Of a DNA stretch of 23,418 nucleotides, positions 15,334 through 23,364 are shown piece by piece; the stretch's first letter is position 1; every line of letters starts with the position of its first letter. Position numbers and translations under genes: made by a program. This DNA comes from an uncultured Collinsella sp. (GTDB taxonomy: Bacteria > Actinomycetota > Coriobacteriia > Coriobacteriales > Coriobacteriaceae): NCBI GenBank assembly GCA_958407555.1, contig CATYJC010000013.1:1-23418 (forward strand), written 5' to 3'. The notes below the pieces were generated by a model. That model was not told the DNA's origin. It did not search any database and saw nothing but the letters and a program-made list of their open reading frames with translations.

Positions 15334-16353
15334 TTACAAAACGATACCGTCCATGGAATTGGCAACGTCCTGGACAAGCCCGGCACGTACGGCCTGGGCC
15401 GCGGCAAGCGTACCGTTCTTGACGGCCTCGACCGACGTGGCGCCGTGGCCGATCAACACGACACCGCGCAGGCCCAGCAGAATCGCGCCGCCCTTGGCGT
15501 CGCCCGAAAGCTTGGCCTTAATCTCGCGCATCTGCTTTTTGATGAGCAGCGCGGCGATCTTGGTGCCGAGCGAGGACATAAAGGCACCCTTGAGCTCCTG
15601 CAACAAAAACTTGGCAGCGCCTTCGGTGGCCTTGAGCGCGATGTTGCCCGACATGCCATCGGCGACCACGACGTCAAAATTACCCGACGTAAGATCGGTG
15701 CCCTCGCAGTTGCCCACAAAGCCGGGAACAGCGGCCTTCATGGCCGGGAAGCACGACTTGGTAAAGTTGGAGCCCTTCTCGTCCTCGGTGCCGTTGGCAA
15801 GCAGGCCCACGCGGGGATGCTCGATGCCCAAAACCACCCGAGCATAGGCAGAGCCCATCTGGGCGAAGCGCACCATATCGTCCACCGTGACATCGGGATT
15901 GGCGCCCATATCGCACAGCACCGTCAGGCCACCGGCACGATTGGGCAGTGCGTTGGTCAGGCACGGACGGACCGGCTGCTTCTTGCCCTCTGCCAAATAC
16001 CTAAACGGCGTGACGTAGGCCGTGGCGGCAGCGGTCATGGCGCCGGTGGAGCCGGCAGAGAAAAACGCGTCCGCATTGCCCTTCTTAATGGCACGGCATG
16101 CAAGCACGATCGAGGACTTGCGCTTAGTCATCACGGCGCGGATGGGATCGTCCTCCATGCTGATGACATCGGGGGCCTCCAGAGCCTCCACGCGGGCATG
16201 CGCTGCGGCAAAGGGGTTGACGATTTCGGCGGGACCGACGGCCAAGACCTCGATCTCGGGATCTGCCGCAAGCGCAGCCTCGATACCATCGAGAACAACC
16301 TGGGGCTTCTCGTCTCCGCCCACAACGTCTACACAAACGCGAACGTTACTCAT
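15334..16353 (-). CDS. plsX: Phosphate acyltransferase PlsX
   Basis: Converts acyl-ACP and phosphate to acyl-phosphate, the acyl donor for PlsY in the first step of phospholipid synthesis. It is a soluble protein that associates with the membrane surface. The 339 residues start with RVCVDVVGGDEKP, a variant of the usual DAMGGD motif. They include FFSAGSTGAMTAAA, LPNRAGGLTVLCDMGAN, VGLLANGTEDEKGS and VVADGMSGNIALKATEG, all recognisable family blocks. AAGGAG 8 nt before the ATG at 16353 fixes the start. A well-formed terminator lies just upstream, so expression must depend on read-through or a promoter not recognised here. The next gene, acpP, encodes its substrate carrier. Confidence 0.96.
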   Translation of the reverse strand: MSNVRVCVDVVGGDEKPQVVLDGIEAALAADPEIEVLAVGPAEIVNPFAAAHARVEALEAPDVISMEDDPIRAVMTKRKSSIVLACRAIKKGNADAFFSAGSTGAMTAAATAYVTPFRYLAEGKKQPVRPCLTNALPNRAGGLTVLCDMGANPDVTVDDMVRFAQMGSAYARVVLGIEHPRVGLLANGTEDEKGSNFTKSCFPAMKAAVPGFVGNCEGTDLTSGNFDVVVADGMSGNIALKATEGAAKFLLQELKGAFMSSLGTKIAALLIKKQMREIKAKLSGDAKGGAILLGLRGVVLIGHGATSVEAVKNGTLAAAQAVRAGLVQDVANSMDGIVL

Positions 16354-16371
16354 TTCATATGCTCCTTATAC

Positions 16372-16401
16372 AAAAATGGCCGACTCATTGAGCCGGCCAT
16401 T
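16372..16401 (-). terminator. Intrinsic terminator between rpmF and plsX
   Basis: On the minus strand two perfect 8-nt arms (16394-16401 and 16375-16382, AATGGCCG type) enclose an 11-nt loop. They are followed by an unbroken run of T into 16372. It lies about 40 nt after the rpmF stop and about 20 nt before plsX, with the plsX ribosome site right behind it. A shorter inverted repeat, GTTCCA/TGGAAC (16405-16418), precedes it. Confidence 0.75.
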
Positions 16402-16441
16402 GTGGTTCCAGTTGGAACGGCATCGCATCCAGAGTATACAG

Positions 16442-16621
16442 TTACTCGGTAACGATAACCTCGCGGTCCTTGTAGAAACCGCAGCTGGGGCACACGTGGT
16501 GCGGGAGCTTAACAGCGCCGCAACGGGGGCACGTGGACTGAGCCGCAGCCGAGATCTTCATGTTGGCGGAACGACGGGTATGGGTGCGGATACGACCCTG
16601 CTTTTGTTTAGGTACGGGCAT
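16442..16621 (-). CDS. rpmF: 50S ribosomal protein L32
   Basis: Small ribosomal protein of 59 residues. It begins MPVPKQKQGRIRTHTRR, the basic start typical of L32, and continues with a four-cysteine zinc ribbon (CPRC at 31-34 and CPSC at 44-47), then ends GFYKDREVIVTE. The zinc-binding form is the one expected under zinc-replete conditions. AAGGAAGG five nucleotides before the ATG at 16621 supports the start. The DUF177 gene lies 64 nt upstream. The yceD-rpmF-plsX order is widely conserved and couples a ribosomal protein with lipid synthesis. Confidence 0.96.
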   Translation of the reverse strand: MPVPKQKQGRIRTHTRRSANMKISAAAQSTCPRCGAVKLPHHVCPSCGFYKDREVIVTE

Positions 16622-16685
16622 AGTGACCTTCCTTATGAACTATCCAGTGTGGCGATTACGCGCAAGTAGCGATACTACCACAGTT

Positions 16686-17240
16686 TTACTCGTCAAGCTT
16701 GAGATTCTTCAATGCTGCAAATGGATTTTCCGTGGCAGCGGCCCATTCGGCCTCCGCCTGGGCGGCACAATCGCATTGCTCGACGTTGAGATTGCAACCG
16801 CATGTGGGGCACAGACCACGGCAATCGGGCTTGCAGAGCACCACAAACGGCGTGTCCATGACGACCGCGTCGTTGATGGGCTCGCCCAGATCGACAATGC
16901 GATCCTCGCCCAGCAACTCGTAGCCGTCTTCGTAGGCCTCGGGGTCCTCGGGCTCGTTAAAGAGGTAGAACTCCTCGATCTCGCCTGCGATATCAAACGA
17001 TGCGGGCTCCAGGCAGCGATCGCACTCGCCGGTGGCGTGAGCGCGGACCATGCCCGAAAGCAGAACACCGGTACCGGCGTTGGTAAAGACCACGTCGTAG
17101 GAAATGCCGTCCTGCAGCTGGTACTCCTTCTCGCCCACCGTGTAGGTGGCGACATCGACCTTGCCGGTCAGCGGATAAGAGTCTCCGGGAAACTCGAGCT
17201 GCTCGGAAAGATCGACGGTTACGCTCGGGAACTCAGCCAT
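16686..17240 (-). CDS. yceD: DUF177 (YceD family) protein, probable 23S rRNA accumulation factor
   Basis: A 184-residue protein of the DUF177 family, which almost always sits before rpmF. In E. coli and plants members are linked to 23S rRNA accumulation, but the mechanism is unclear. Visible features are ATGECDRCLEPASFDIAGEIEEFYLF (CxxC at 73-76) and a cysteine-rich CKPDCRGLCPTCGCNLN (136-152) followed by CDC (156-158). Together they could bind zinc. The C-terminus NPFAALKNLK is typical. The ATG at 17240 overlaps the stop of the upstream coiled-coil gene by one base (TAATG), so translation is likely coupled. An in-frame extension upstream of this ATG has no family similarity and was not used. 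Confidence 0.92.
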   Translation of the reverse strand: MAEFPSVTVDLSEQLEFPGDSYPLTGKVDVATYTVGEKEYQLQDGISYDVVFTNAGTGVLLSGMVRAHATGECDRCLEPASFDIAGEIEEFYLFNEPEDPEAYEDGYELLGEDRIVDLGEPINDAVVMDTPFVVLCKPDCRGLCPTCGCNLNVEQCDCAAQAEAEWAAATENPFAALKNLKLDE

Positions 17241-17737
17241 TACCACTGACCGTTCTGCTGGGCGGCGCCCTCGTTGAGCTGCTGACGGCAACGAGTGACG
17301 GTGCCGGTCAGACTCTTAAGGTTCTCCTCGAGGTGCGTAAAGACCTGCTCGGCGTAATCCTCGGCGGCATAACGCGTCTCGCGCTCGTACTGCTGGGCAC
17401 GGTCGCGGATGTCGTCGGCCTGCTGCTGGGCTAAGCGGACGATCTCCTGCTCACCGGCAATGGTGAGCGCCTGCTGCTGAGCATCGGCAATGATGGAATC
17501 GGCCTGAGCGGCGGCGGAGGCCATAAGCTCCTCGCGCTCTTTGAGGATACGGCGGGACTTCTGCCACTCCTCGGGATAGCTCATGCGGATCTCATCGAGG
17601 ATGTTAAAGAAGACGTCGGCGTCGATAACCTTCATCTGGGCGTTCTTGCCGAACGGCGTCTTAGCCTCTTCGATGAGCCCCTCGAGCTCGTCGACAAGAC
17701 TCACGATCCTGTCGCCAGGAAAATTCTCGCCCGGCAT
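17240..17737 (-). CDS. DivIVA-like coiled-coil protein of unknown function
   Basis: A 165-residue soluble protein without membrane segments. After a short N-terminal region (IVSLVDELEGLIEEAKTPFGKNAQMKVID) it is mostly charged, Gln/Ala-rich helix (about 45-150) that should form a coiled coil. The segment YPEEWQKSRRILKEREELMASAAAQADSIIADAQQQA resembles DivIVA and ATPase b/E/H-subunit-like coils. Proteins of this look in actinobacteria are often labelled DivIVA-like or ATPase. A role in cell division or polar growth is only a guess. The ATG at 17737 has AAAGGAG 5 nt upstream. It overlaps DUF177 by one base and follows coaD after a 68-nt gap, so it may be the first gene of a unit with yceD and rpmF. 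Confidence 0.8.
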   Translation of the reverse strand: MPGENFPGDRIVSLVDELEGLIEEAKTPFGKNAQMKVIDADVFFNILDEIRMSYPEEWQKSRRILKEREELMASAAAQADSIIADAQQQALTIAGEQEIVRLAQQQADDIRDRAQQYERETRYAAEDYAEQVFTHLEENLKSLTGTVTRCRQQLNEGAAQQNGQW

Positions 17738-17805
17738 CCGGTCTCCTTTCATAGGTAACATATCATCGTGTTAGTTTACCACATGCCACCAGGCAATAAA
17801 AAACG

Positions 17806-18303
17806 TCACGAAAAGCGATGTTTGAGTGCTTCGACCACGTTGGGCGGCACAAACGTCGACACGTCGCTGCCAAGCGACGCGATCTGGCGCACCACCGAAC
17901 TCGAGATATAGCCGTACTGCGGAGCACTCATGACAAAGATGGACTCCAACTCGCTATCCAGGCGATAGTTGAGGTCGGCCTGCTGCAACTCGTACTCAAA
18001 GTCGGTCATGGCGCGCAGACCCTTAACGACGGCACCCGCCCTCTGTTCACGTGCAAAGTCGACCAGCAGGCCGGTGAAGGGCAGTACCTCGACGCCGTCC
18101 AAATCACCGAGGGCCTCGCGGGCCAGCGCCACGCGCTCGTCGAGCATAAAGGTGGTACCCACGCCGTTTTTACCCTGCGATTCGGCCACGGCGACGATCA
18201 CGCTGGGAAAGATGCGGCGAGCTCGGCGAATCACGTCAATGTGGCCAAAGGTGATGGGATCGAAGGTGCCCGGGACGATCACGCGGTTGATGGTGTCATT
18301 CAT
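17806..18303 (-). CDS. coaD: Pantetheine-phosphate adenylyltransferase
   Basis: Joins 4'-phosphopantetheine and ATP to make dephospho-CoA, the penultimate step of coenzyme A synthesis. The 165 residues show the nucleotidyltransferase motif GTFDPITFGH (12-21), GLRAMTDFEYELQQADLN and the C-terminal YISSSVVRQIASLG. Length is standard. The ATG at 18303 has GGAGG 6 nt upstream inside the end of rsmD, whose stop it overlaps by 8 nt. The rsmD-coaD pair is conserved in many bacteria. A T6 run follows about 10 nt past the stop without a convincing stem, so it is uncertain whether transcription ends here. Confidence 0.97.
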   Translation of the reverse strand: MNDTINRVIVPGTFDPITFGHIDVIRRARRIFPSVIVAVAESQGKNGVGTTFMLDERVALAREALGDLDGVEVLPFTGLLVDFAREQRAGAVVKGLRAMTDFEYELQQADLNYRLDSELESIFVMSAPQYGYISSSVVRQIASLGSDVSTFVPPNVVEALKHRFS

Positions 18304-18940
18304 GGGTGTCCTCCGAAGGCGCATCCTCGTCATTTTCGTTCTCGTCAGCATGATCGTTCTCGTCCTCGGCCACCCAGCGCAGCAAGTCAACCGAGGTAAT
18401 GCCGTAGCGCTTCTCTCGCACGGTCTTAAAACCAGCCGGATGAGCACCTGCATCGGCTGCGGCATGCTCAAAAAGGGCAAAGGCCCCGGGCGCCAGCAGT
18501 CCCTGCTGGGAAAGATTTTGCAGCAGCTCCTCGACCGGCTCGGCGCCAAAGGCATAGGGCGGGTCGAGCAAGATCAGGTCAAAGGGACCACCCGGCACAC
18601 GGCCGCGCGAGGCGCTCGCCAGAACATCGCCGGTAACGACACGCCAACGCGAGCGGTCGCGGCACAGCGACTCGATATTCTTGGTGATCAGACGGGCGGC
18701 ATTGCGATCGATCTCGAACGTGGTGAGCGAGCGGGCGCCACGCGAGAGCATCTCGATTCCCAGGGCGCCGGAGCCGCCAAAGGCGTCCAGCACGCGGACC
18801 TCGTCCAGATCGAAGTCGAACGCCGACATGACCATGGACGCGCATGCCTCGCGCACGCGATCGGTCGTGGGACGGGTGACATCGCGCCCACGCGGCTCTT
18901 CGATCTTGCGGCCGCGCCATTCACCGCCGATGATTCTCAT
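18296..18940 (-). CDS. rsmD: 16S rRNA (guanine966-N2)-methyltransferase RsmD
   Basis: SAM-dependent methyltransferase that modifies G966 of 16S rRNA in the small subunit. The 214 residues contain MRIIGGEWRGRKI, RPTTDRVREA, the SAM loop VLDAFGGSGALGIE (50-63) and the catalytic DPPY (126-129). The last ~26 residues (from WVAEDEND) are highly acidic and extend beyond the usual end of the family (about 185-190 residues). The ATG at 18940 overlaps the recG stop (ATGA) and has AAGGAGG 10 nt upstream. Its own end overlaps coaD, so recG, rsmD and coaD should be translated from one message. Confidence 0.95.
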   Translation of the reverse strand: MRIIGGEWRGRKIEEPRGRDVTRPTTDRVREACASMVMSAFDFDLDEVRVLDAFGGSGALGIEMLSRGARSLTTFEIDRNAARLITKNIESLCRDRSRWRVVTGDVLASASRGRVPGGPFDLILLDPPYAFGAEPVEELLQNLSQQGLLAPGAFALFEHAAADAGAHPAGFKTVREKRYGITSVDLLRWVAEDENDHADENENDEDAPSEDTHE

Positions 18941-21114
18941 CCTCCGCTGACCTCCTTAAAGATATGTCGATAACGCATGGCGACCGCGTCGCGCAAGGGG
19001 CGCGTCGCCACGGAGTCAAGGTTGCAAGCATACCGCAAGAGCTCGACCGCGTCCAAATGGGCCCATTCGATAAGATCCTCGTCGGCGTCCAGGTCCACAA
19101 AGCGCAGGGTCACGCCACCGTGCTGACGGTAGCCCAGGATCTCGCCCTCGTGGCGCAGACGCAGGTCCATCTGGGCGAGCGTAAAGCCGTCCGAGGTCTT
19201 TTCGAGCGACTGGAGACGGTCTTGCGCCGCCGATGCGCCGCCGTTGCCCTTGGAGTGCGTCATGACCAGGCAAGTGCCCGACACGCTGCCGCGGCCCACG
19301 CGACCGCGCAGCTGGTGCAGGGCCGCCAAGCCAAAGCGCTCACCGTTCTCGATGACCATGACGGTGGCGTTGGGCACGTCGACGCCTACCTCGACCACCG
19401 TGGTCGAGACGAGCACGTCGATCTCGCCGTGCTTGAAGGCATCGATCACGCGGTCCTTCTCCCCCGCCGGCATGCGGCCGTGAAGGCGCTCAATGGTAAG
19501 TCCCGGCAGGGCCAGACGCAGTCGTTCGAGCTCGGTTGCCGTATCGTGCAGCGGCACGGGTACGGTCACGCGACCCTCGTCGTCGCGGGTGATACCGGGA
19601 ACGTCCTCAAGCTCATCAGCCGAGTCACTCGGCTCCACGAGCGGGCAGATCACGTAGGCCTGCTGACCCCTTGCGTGGGCATCGCGGATGGCGCCGTAGG
19701 CCAGGTCGCGGCTCGACTCGGTGAGCACGCGCGTCGTAACGCCCGCACCCGGAACAGGTCGATGGCGAATGATGCTCGTGTCCAGGTCGCCGTAGACCGA
19801 GAGCGCCAACGTGCGCGGGATGGGCGTGGCCGTCATAACGAGAAGGTCGGCACCCGGGCCCTTGGCACGCAGAGCATTGCGCTGGCCCACACCAAAGCGG
19901 TGCTGCTCGTCGATGACGACAAGCGACAGATGCTTAAACGCCACGTTGTCCGAAAGGACCGCGTGGGTTCCAAAGAGGACGTCGAGCTCGCCCGATTCCA
20001 GCTGCGTATGGATCTGCTCGCGCTCGGCCGCCGGCGTGGCACCCGTCAGGAGCGCCCAAGACACGCCAGCCTGGGAGAGCAAGGGGCCGGTCTTATCGGC
20101 ATATTGGCGCGCCAGCACGCCCGTAGGCGCCATAACGCAGGACTGAGTGCCCGAATCGGCCGCGACAGCCAGCGCGCAGGCGGCGACGGCCGTCTTGCCG
20201 GTACCGACGTCGCCCAGTAGCAGGCGGTTCATCACGCGCCCGCCATCGCACATGTCGTGCAGGATGTCTTGGAACGCGGCCTCCTGCTCGTCGCTCAGCG
20301 AAAACGGCAGGGCCTGTTTAAGCGCGGTCAGATGCTCGCCCACGGTGTGGGCGTAGGGAACGACCTCGACCATGCCACCGTCGTTGCGAAGACGCAGCGC
20401 CAGCTGCAGGCAGAGGCACTCCTCGTAGGCAAGGCGACGACGCGCGATATCGCGCTCGGCCATGCTCGATGGAAAGTGAATTGAGCGCAGCGCGCGGGCA
20501 TTGCTCATCAGGCGGCGCTTGACGCGCAAGCGTGCGGGAATCGGATCGAAGGGATTGCCGACAACCTCGAGCGCGCCGCTAACGATGCGGCGCATCCACG
20601 CCTGGCTCACGCCATCGCTCACGTAATGGACCGGCAGAATGGTGCCCGCGGCACGCCCGCCCTCGAGCTTTTCGAAATGCGGAGAGGCCATCTGCTTAAA
20701 ACCGTAGGCAAACTCGACCTTACCCATCACGGCCAGGCGGTCGCCCTGCTTAAACTGCTGGGCAATCCAGGGCTGACGGAAAAAGGCAACCTGTAACACG
20801 CCCGTCTCGTCCACCAGCGAGACCTCGGTCACCTGCATACGCGGGCGAGGCTGCTTTTGGACGATACGGTCGACCGTGGCGACTATCGTGCACACGGTAC
20901 CGATGGGAGCCATCTCGATGGACCAGGAGCGCGTAAAGTCGAGATATCGATGAGGGATATGGAGAAGGAGGTCCCCCACCGTCCGAACTCCCAGACGGCG
21001 AAGGGCCTCCTCACGTTTACCCGAAACATATTTGAGTCGCGCGATATCCTCGTCGAGCGCATTGCTCTGGGCAAAGCGCTCCGAGACGCGCGGCACGGAG
21101 CACAGCTCGGACAT
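18937..21114 (-). CDS. recG: ATP-dependent DNA helicase RecG
   Basis: Remodels stalled replication forks and branch-migrates Holliday junctions. The 725 residues have an N-terminal wedge/OB-fold region (about 40-160, with LLLHIPHRYLDF and VVATVDR-like strands) and helicase domains. Walker A is GDVGTGKTAVA (from residue 301), followed by MAPTGVLARQ, DEQHRFGVGQR (motif II DEQH at 402-405) and TATPIPRTLAL. The later helicase motifs include VSTTVVEVGVDVPNATVM and QLRGRVGRG, and near the C-terminus comes LRLRHEGEILGYRQHG. In many RecG proteins motif I reads GDVGSGKT. The ATG at 21114 has only a weak ribosome site and lies 10 nt after the fakA stop. The fakA-recG order matches B. subtilis-type gene clusters. 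Confidence 0.97.
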   Translation of the reverse strand: MSELCSVPRVSERFAQSNALDEDIARLKYVSGKREEALRRLGVRTVGDLLLHIPHRYLDFTRSWSIEMAPIGTVCTIVATVDRIVQKQPRPRMQVTEVSLVDETGVLQVAFFRQPWIAQQFKQGDRLAVMGKVEFAYGFKQMASPHFEKLEGGRAAGTILPVHYVSDGVSQAWMRRIVSGALEVVGNPFDPIPARLRVKRRLMSNARALRSIHFPSSMAERDIARRRLAYEECLCLQLALRLRNDGGMVEVVPYAHTVGEHLTALKQALPFSLSDEQEAAFQDILHDMCDGGRVMNRLLLGDVGTGKTAVAACALAVAADSGTQSCVMAPTGVLARQYADKTGPLLSQAGVSWALLTGATPAAEREQIHTQLESGELDVLFGTHAVLSDNVAFKHLSLVVIDEQHRFGVGQRNALRAKGPGADLLVMTATPIPRTLALSVYGDLDTSIIRHRPVPGAGVTTRVLTESSRDLAYGAIRDAHARGQQAYVICPLVEPSDSADELEDVPGITRDDEGRVTVPVPLHDTATELERLRLALPGLTIERLHGRMPAGEKDRVIDAFKHGEIDVLVSTTVVEVGVDVPNATVMVIENGERFGLAALHQLRGRVGRGSVSGTCLVMTHSKGNGGASAAQDRLQSLEKTSDGFTLAQMDLRLRHEGEILGYRQHGGVTLRFVDLDADEDLIEWAHLDAVELLRYACNLDSVATRPLRDAVAMRYRHIFKEVSGG

Positions 21115-21124
21115 GGGTAGATGC

Positions 21125-22786
21125 CTACTCGATCGAGAAGATCACGGGATAGAGCGGCTGCTCGCCACGATGAGCATCAATCTCCAGGTCGGGCTGAGCC
21201 TCCTCGATGGCGTCGACAATCTCCTGGAAAGCCTCATCGGACAGCTCCTCGCCGGCCAAAATCGTCAGCGCGTCGCCCTCCTCTTCCTCCTGCATGCGGT
21301 TGATGCAGTCGAGCGTGACCTGCTTCACATCGGAGCCGACCACGTCGATGGAGCCGGCGATGATACCCATGACGTCACCGGAGTGAATCGGAGAGCCATC
21401 AGAGGCGCTGGAATCGCGCACGGCACGGGTGACCTCGCCATCGCGGACCTCACTGATAGCGTCGACCATGGCGGCAACGGCGTCCTCGAGCTCGGAATCG
21501 GGCAGGACCGCGAACAGCGCGGAGAACGCCTGTGGGACGGTCTTGGTGGGAACGACAGCGACCTTCTTGTCGGTGCAGGCAGAGGCTGCGGCCTCGGCAG
21601 CCATGCGAATGTTGCCGTTATTGGGCAGGATGATGACCGAGGTCGCGTTGACCTGGTCCACCGCGCCCAGCAGGTCGGCGGTCGAGGGGTTCATGGTCTG
21701 GCCACCCGAGACGATCACGTCAACGCCGAGGGACTTGAGGATGTCGGCCTCGCCAGAACCGGCGGCAACGGCGACAAAGCCCAACGCCTTGGCGGGCTCA
21801 GCGGCCTTTTCCTGGTCCTCGTGAATCTTGGCGGTACGGTCGTGGGCCTCCATCTCCATGTTGTGGATAAAGACCTCGTAGATCTGGCCAAGCTGCAGCA
21901 TGTGCTCGAGCACCAGGTTAGGCGTGTTGGAGTGCACATGGATCTTGTAGTCGGGATAGGCACCCACGAGAAGCTCGCAGTCGCCCATGGAGCCCAGGAA
22001 CTTAAGGCACTCGTCCTCGTCAAACGGGGCGTCGGCCCTAAAGAGGAACTCGTTGCAGTAGCGGAACTCCGAGCCCTCCCAGTCGTCGTTGGCCTCGATC
22101 TCAACGCGACCGAGGGCCGCGTCGCGGGCAGAGCCAGCGGAATCAAACGTGGCGGAGAAATCCTCGACAACGGTGCTGCGGCCAAGCGCGGCGGCAACAA
22201 AGTTCTCAAGGAAGATGGCAAAGCCAAAGGCACCGGAGTCGACCACGCCGTTCTCCTTCAGAACAGGCAGCAGGTCGGGCGTGCGGGCGACGGACTGATA
22301 GGCCTCGACGACGATGGCATCGAGCGCGTCCTCGGCCGAGAACTTCTTCTTTTCGCACTCGTCGGCCTTGGTCGAGACATCGCGCAGCACCGTGAGGATC
22401 GTGCCCTCGATGGGCTTGCGGACGGCCTGGAAGGCGACCTTGACGGCACGACGGAAGGCGAAGGCGATGTTGGCAGACGTAATGGGCTCATCGGCAGAGA
22501 CGAGACCCTCGGCCACGCCGCGCAGGATCTGCGAGGTAATGACGCCGGAGTTGCCGCGGGCACCCATCAGGGAGCCGTGGGTGATGGCGCCGGCGATGGC
22601 CTCCATATCGGCATCGGCGGGAAGGGCGGAAAGCTCCTTGGTCACCGAGGCGAGCGTGAGGGACATGTTGGTGCCGGTGTCGCCGTCGGGTACGGGGAAG
22701 ACGTTGAGCTTGTTGATCTCCTCGGCCTTGTCGGAAACGGCAGCCGCAGCGACCGGAAAACAGGTGCGAATGGTCTTTGCAATCAT
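21125..22786 (-). CDS. fakA: Fatty acid kinase catalytic subunit FakA (DAK2 / YloV family)
   Basis: Phosphorylates fatty acids held by a FakB (DegV-type) carrier to make acyl-phosphates, which enter phospholipid synthesis alongside PlsX products. The 553 residues start with a DhaL/DAK2 kinase domain showing LNVFPVPDGDTGTNM (28-42, Asp residues binding Mg-ATP) and GARGNSGVI (75-83). A middle domain follows, and the C-terminal part resembles DegV (about 340-553). No fakB is in this window. The ATG at 22786 has GGAG 12 nt upstream, rather far. It follows the Asp23 gene with a 27-nt gap, the same yloU-yloV-recG order known from Firmicutes. Confidence 0.93.
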   Translation of the reverse strand: MIAKTIRTCFPVAAAAVSDKAEEINKLNVFPVPDGDTGTNMSLTLASVTKELSALPADADMEAIAGAITHGSLMGARGNSGVITSQILRGVAEGLVSADEPITSANIAFAFRRAVKVAFQAVRKPIEGTILTVLRDVSTKADECEKKKFSAEDALDAIVVEAYQSVARTPDLLPVLKENGVVDSGAFGFAIFLENFVAAALGRSTVVEDFSATFDSAGSARDAALGRVEIEANDDWEGSEFRYCNEFLFRADAPFDEDECLKFLGSMGDCELLVGAYPDYKIHVHSNTPNLVLEHMLQLGQIYEVFIHNMEMEAHDRTAKIHEDQEKAAEPAKALGFVAVAAGSGEADILKSLGVDVIVSGGQTMNPSTADLLGAVDQVNATSVIILPNNGNIRMAAEAAASACTDKKVAVVPTKTVPQAFSALFAVLPDSELEDAVAAMVDAISEVRDGEVTRAVRDSSASDGSPIHSGDVMGIIAGSIDVVGSDVKQVTLDCINRMQEEEEGDALTILAGEELSDEAFQEIVDAIEEAQPDLEIDAHRGEQPLYPVIFSIE

Positions 22787-22813
22787 GGGTATTTGAATCT
22801 CCGTTTTCGGATG

Positions 22814-23170
22814 CTAGTTCAGACGGCTCTTGAGCGCGTCGATGTGGATGCCGATCTTAAGGCTGGCGGGATCGATCTGGGCGATCTCCTGCAGGGTGAA
22901 GGCAACGGAGCTCGAAAGATTGTGGCAGACGGACTTCATGTTGACGCCGTTCTCGAGCACGACGTGAAGATCGACCGTAAGGCCGTTCTCGTCGGCGGAG
23001 ACAAGCACGCCCTTGCGGAGGCGCTGACCGGCAAGCAGGCGCACGCTCTCGGCGCCCTGGAGCTGTTCGGCCATACCGACGACGCCATAGCACGTCATCG
23101 CGGCATAACCGGCAATATCGGCAATAACGTCGTTCGAGACGCTCAGGCTGCCGTTAATGGTCTCAGACAC
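22814..23170 (-). CDS. Asp23/Gls24 family envelope stress protein (YloU-like)
   Basis: Small protein (118 residues) of the Asp23/DUF322 family, which in Gram-positive bacteria is linked to envelope stress and alkaline shock. Family features are GSLSVSNDVIADIAGYAAMTCYGVVGM near the start and VDLHVVLENGVNMKSVCHNLSSSVAFTLQEI in the second half. No membrane segment or signal peptide is visible, so it is cytoplasmic or membrane-associated through partners. The start is taken as GTG at 23170, because AAGGAG lies 6 nt upstream; the further upstream in-frame region has no family similarity. It is first in the asp23-fakA-recG unit. Its usual neighbour rpmB is not between it and the tRNA. Confidence 0.9.
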   Translation of the reverse strand: MSETINGSLSVSNDVIADIAGYAAMTCYGVVGMAEQLQGAESVRLLAGQRLRKGVLVSADENGLTVDLHVVLENGVNMKSVCHNLSSSVAFTLQEIAQIDPASLKIGIHIDALKSRLN

Positions 23171-23226
23171 AAGAATCTCCTTATCTGGTGCTCGCGGCAC
23201 CATCTCGTGGGAGCAATCATTGCAAT

Positions 23227-23232
23227 ATTCTA
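23227..23232 (-). promoter_or_regulatory. Candidate -10 box of the asp23-fakA-recG operon
   Basis: On the minus strand TAGAAT lies 56 nt upstream of the asp23 GTG start. No good -35 is found at 17 nt, so this is only a candidate. The 23171-23328 gap contains no gene. Confidence 0.3.
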
Positions 23233-23328
23233 CAACGACCGCGCCATGTTGAGGTGGTAGGTCGCGGGATTACATCCTCGACACGAAATGTTGATATGGC
23301 AACGTTCGCGCTAAGCGATCGCGACATG

Positions 23329-23355
23329 AAAAAACCCGCCGCATAAGCGACGGGT
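23329..23355 (-). terminator. Intrinsic terminator after tRNA-Asn
   Basis: On the minus strand a 9-bp stem with one G-U pair (23347-23355 with 23334-23342) and a TTAT loop is followed by six T. It begins 9 nt past the CCA end of the tRNA and insulates it from asp23. Confidence 0.85.
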
Positions 23356-23364
23356 CTTACAACC

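Noticed and set aside
13867..16452. An 861-codon plus-strand frame spanning the starts and ends of several minus-strand genes
   Set aside because: It crosses smc, rnc, acpP and plsX, all well supported, and shows no domain.
17790..17805. T6 run after coaD as an intrinsic terminator
   Set aside because: No stem of more than a few base pairs could be drawn before it, so it is not listed as a feature.
21032..23260. A 742-codon plus-strand frame opposite fakA and asp23
   Set aside because: It is antisense to two recognised genes and is low-complexity Gly/Asp/Leu-rich.
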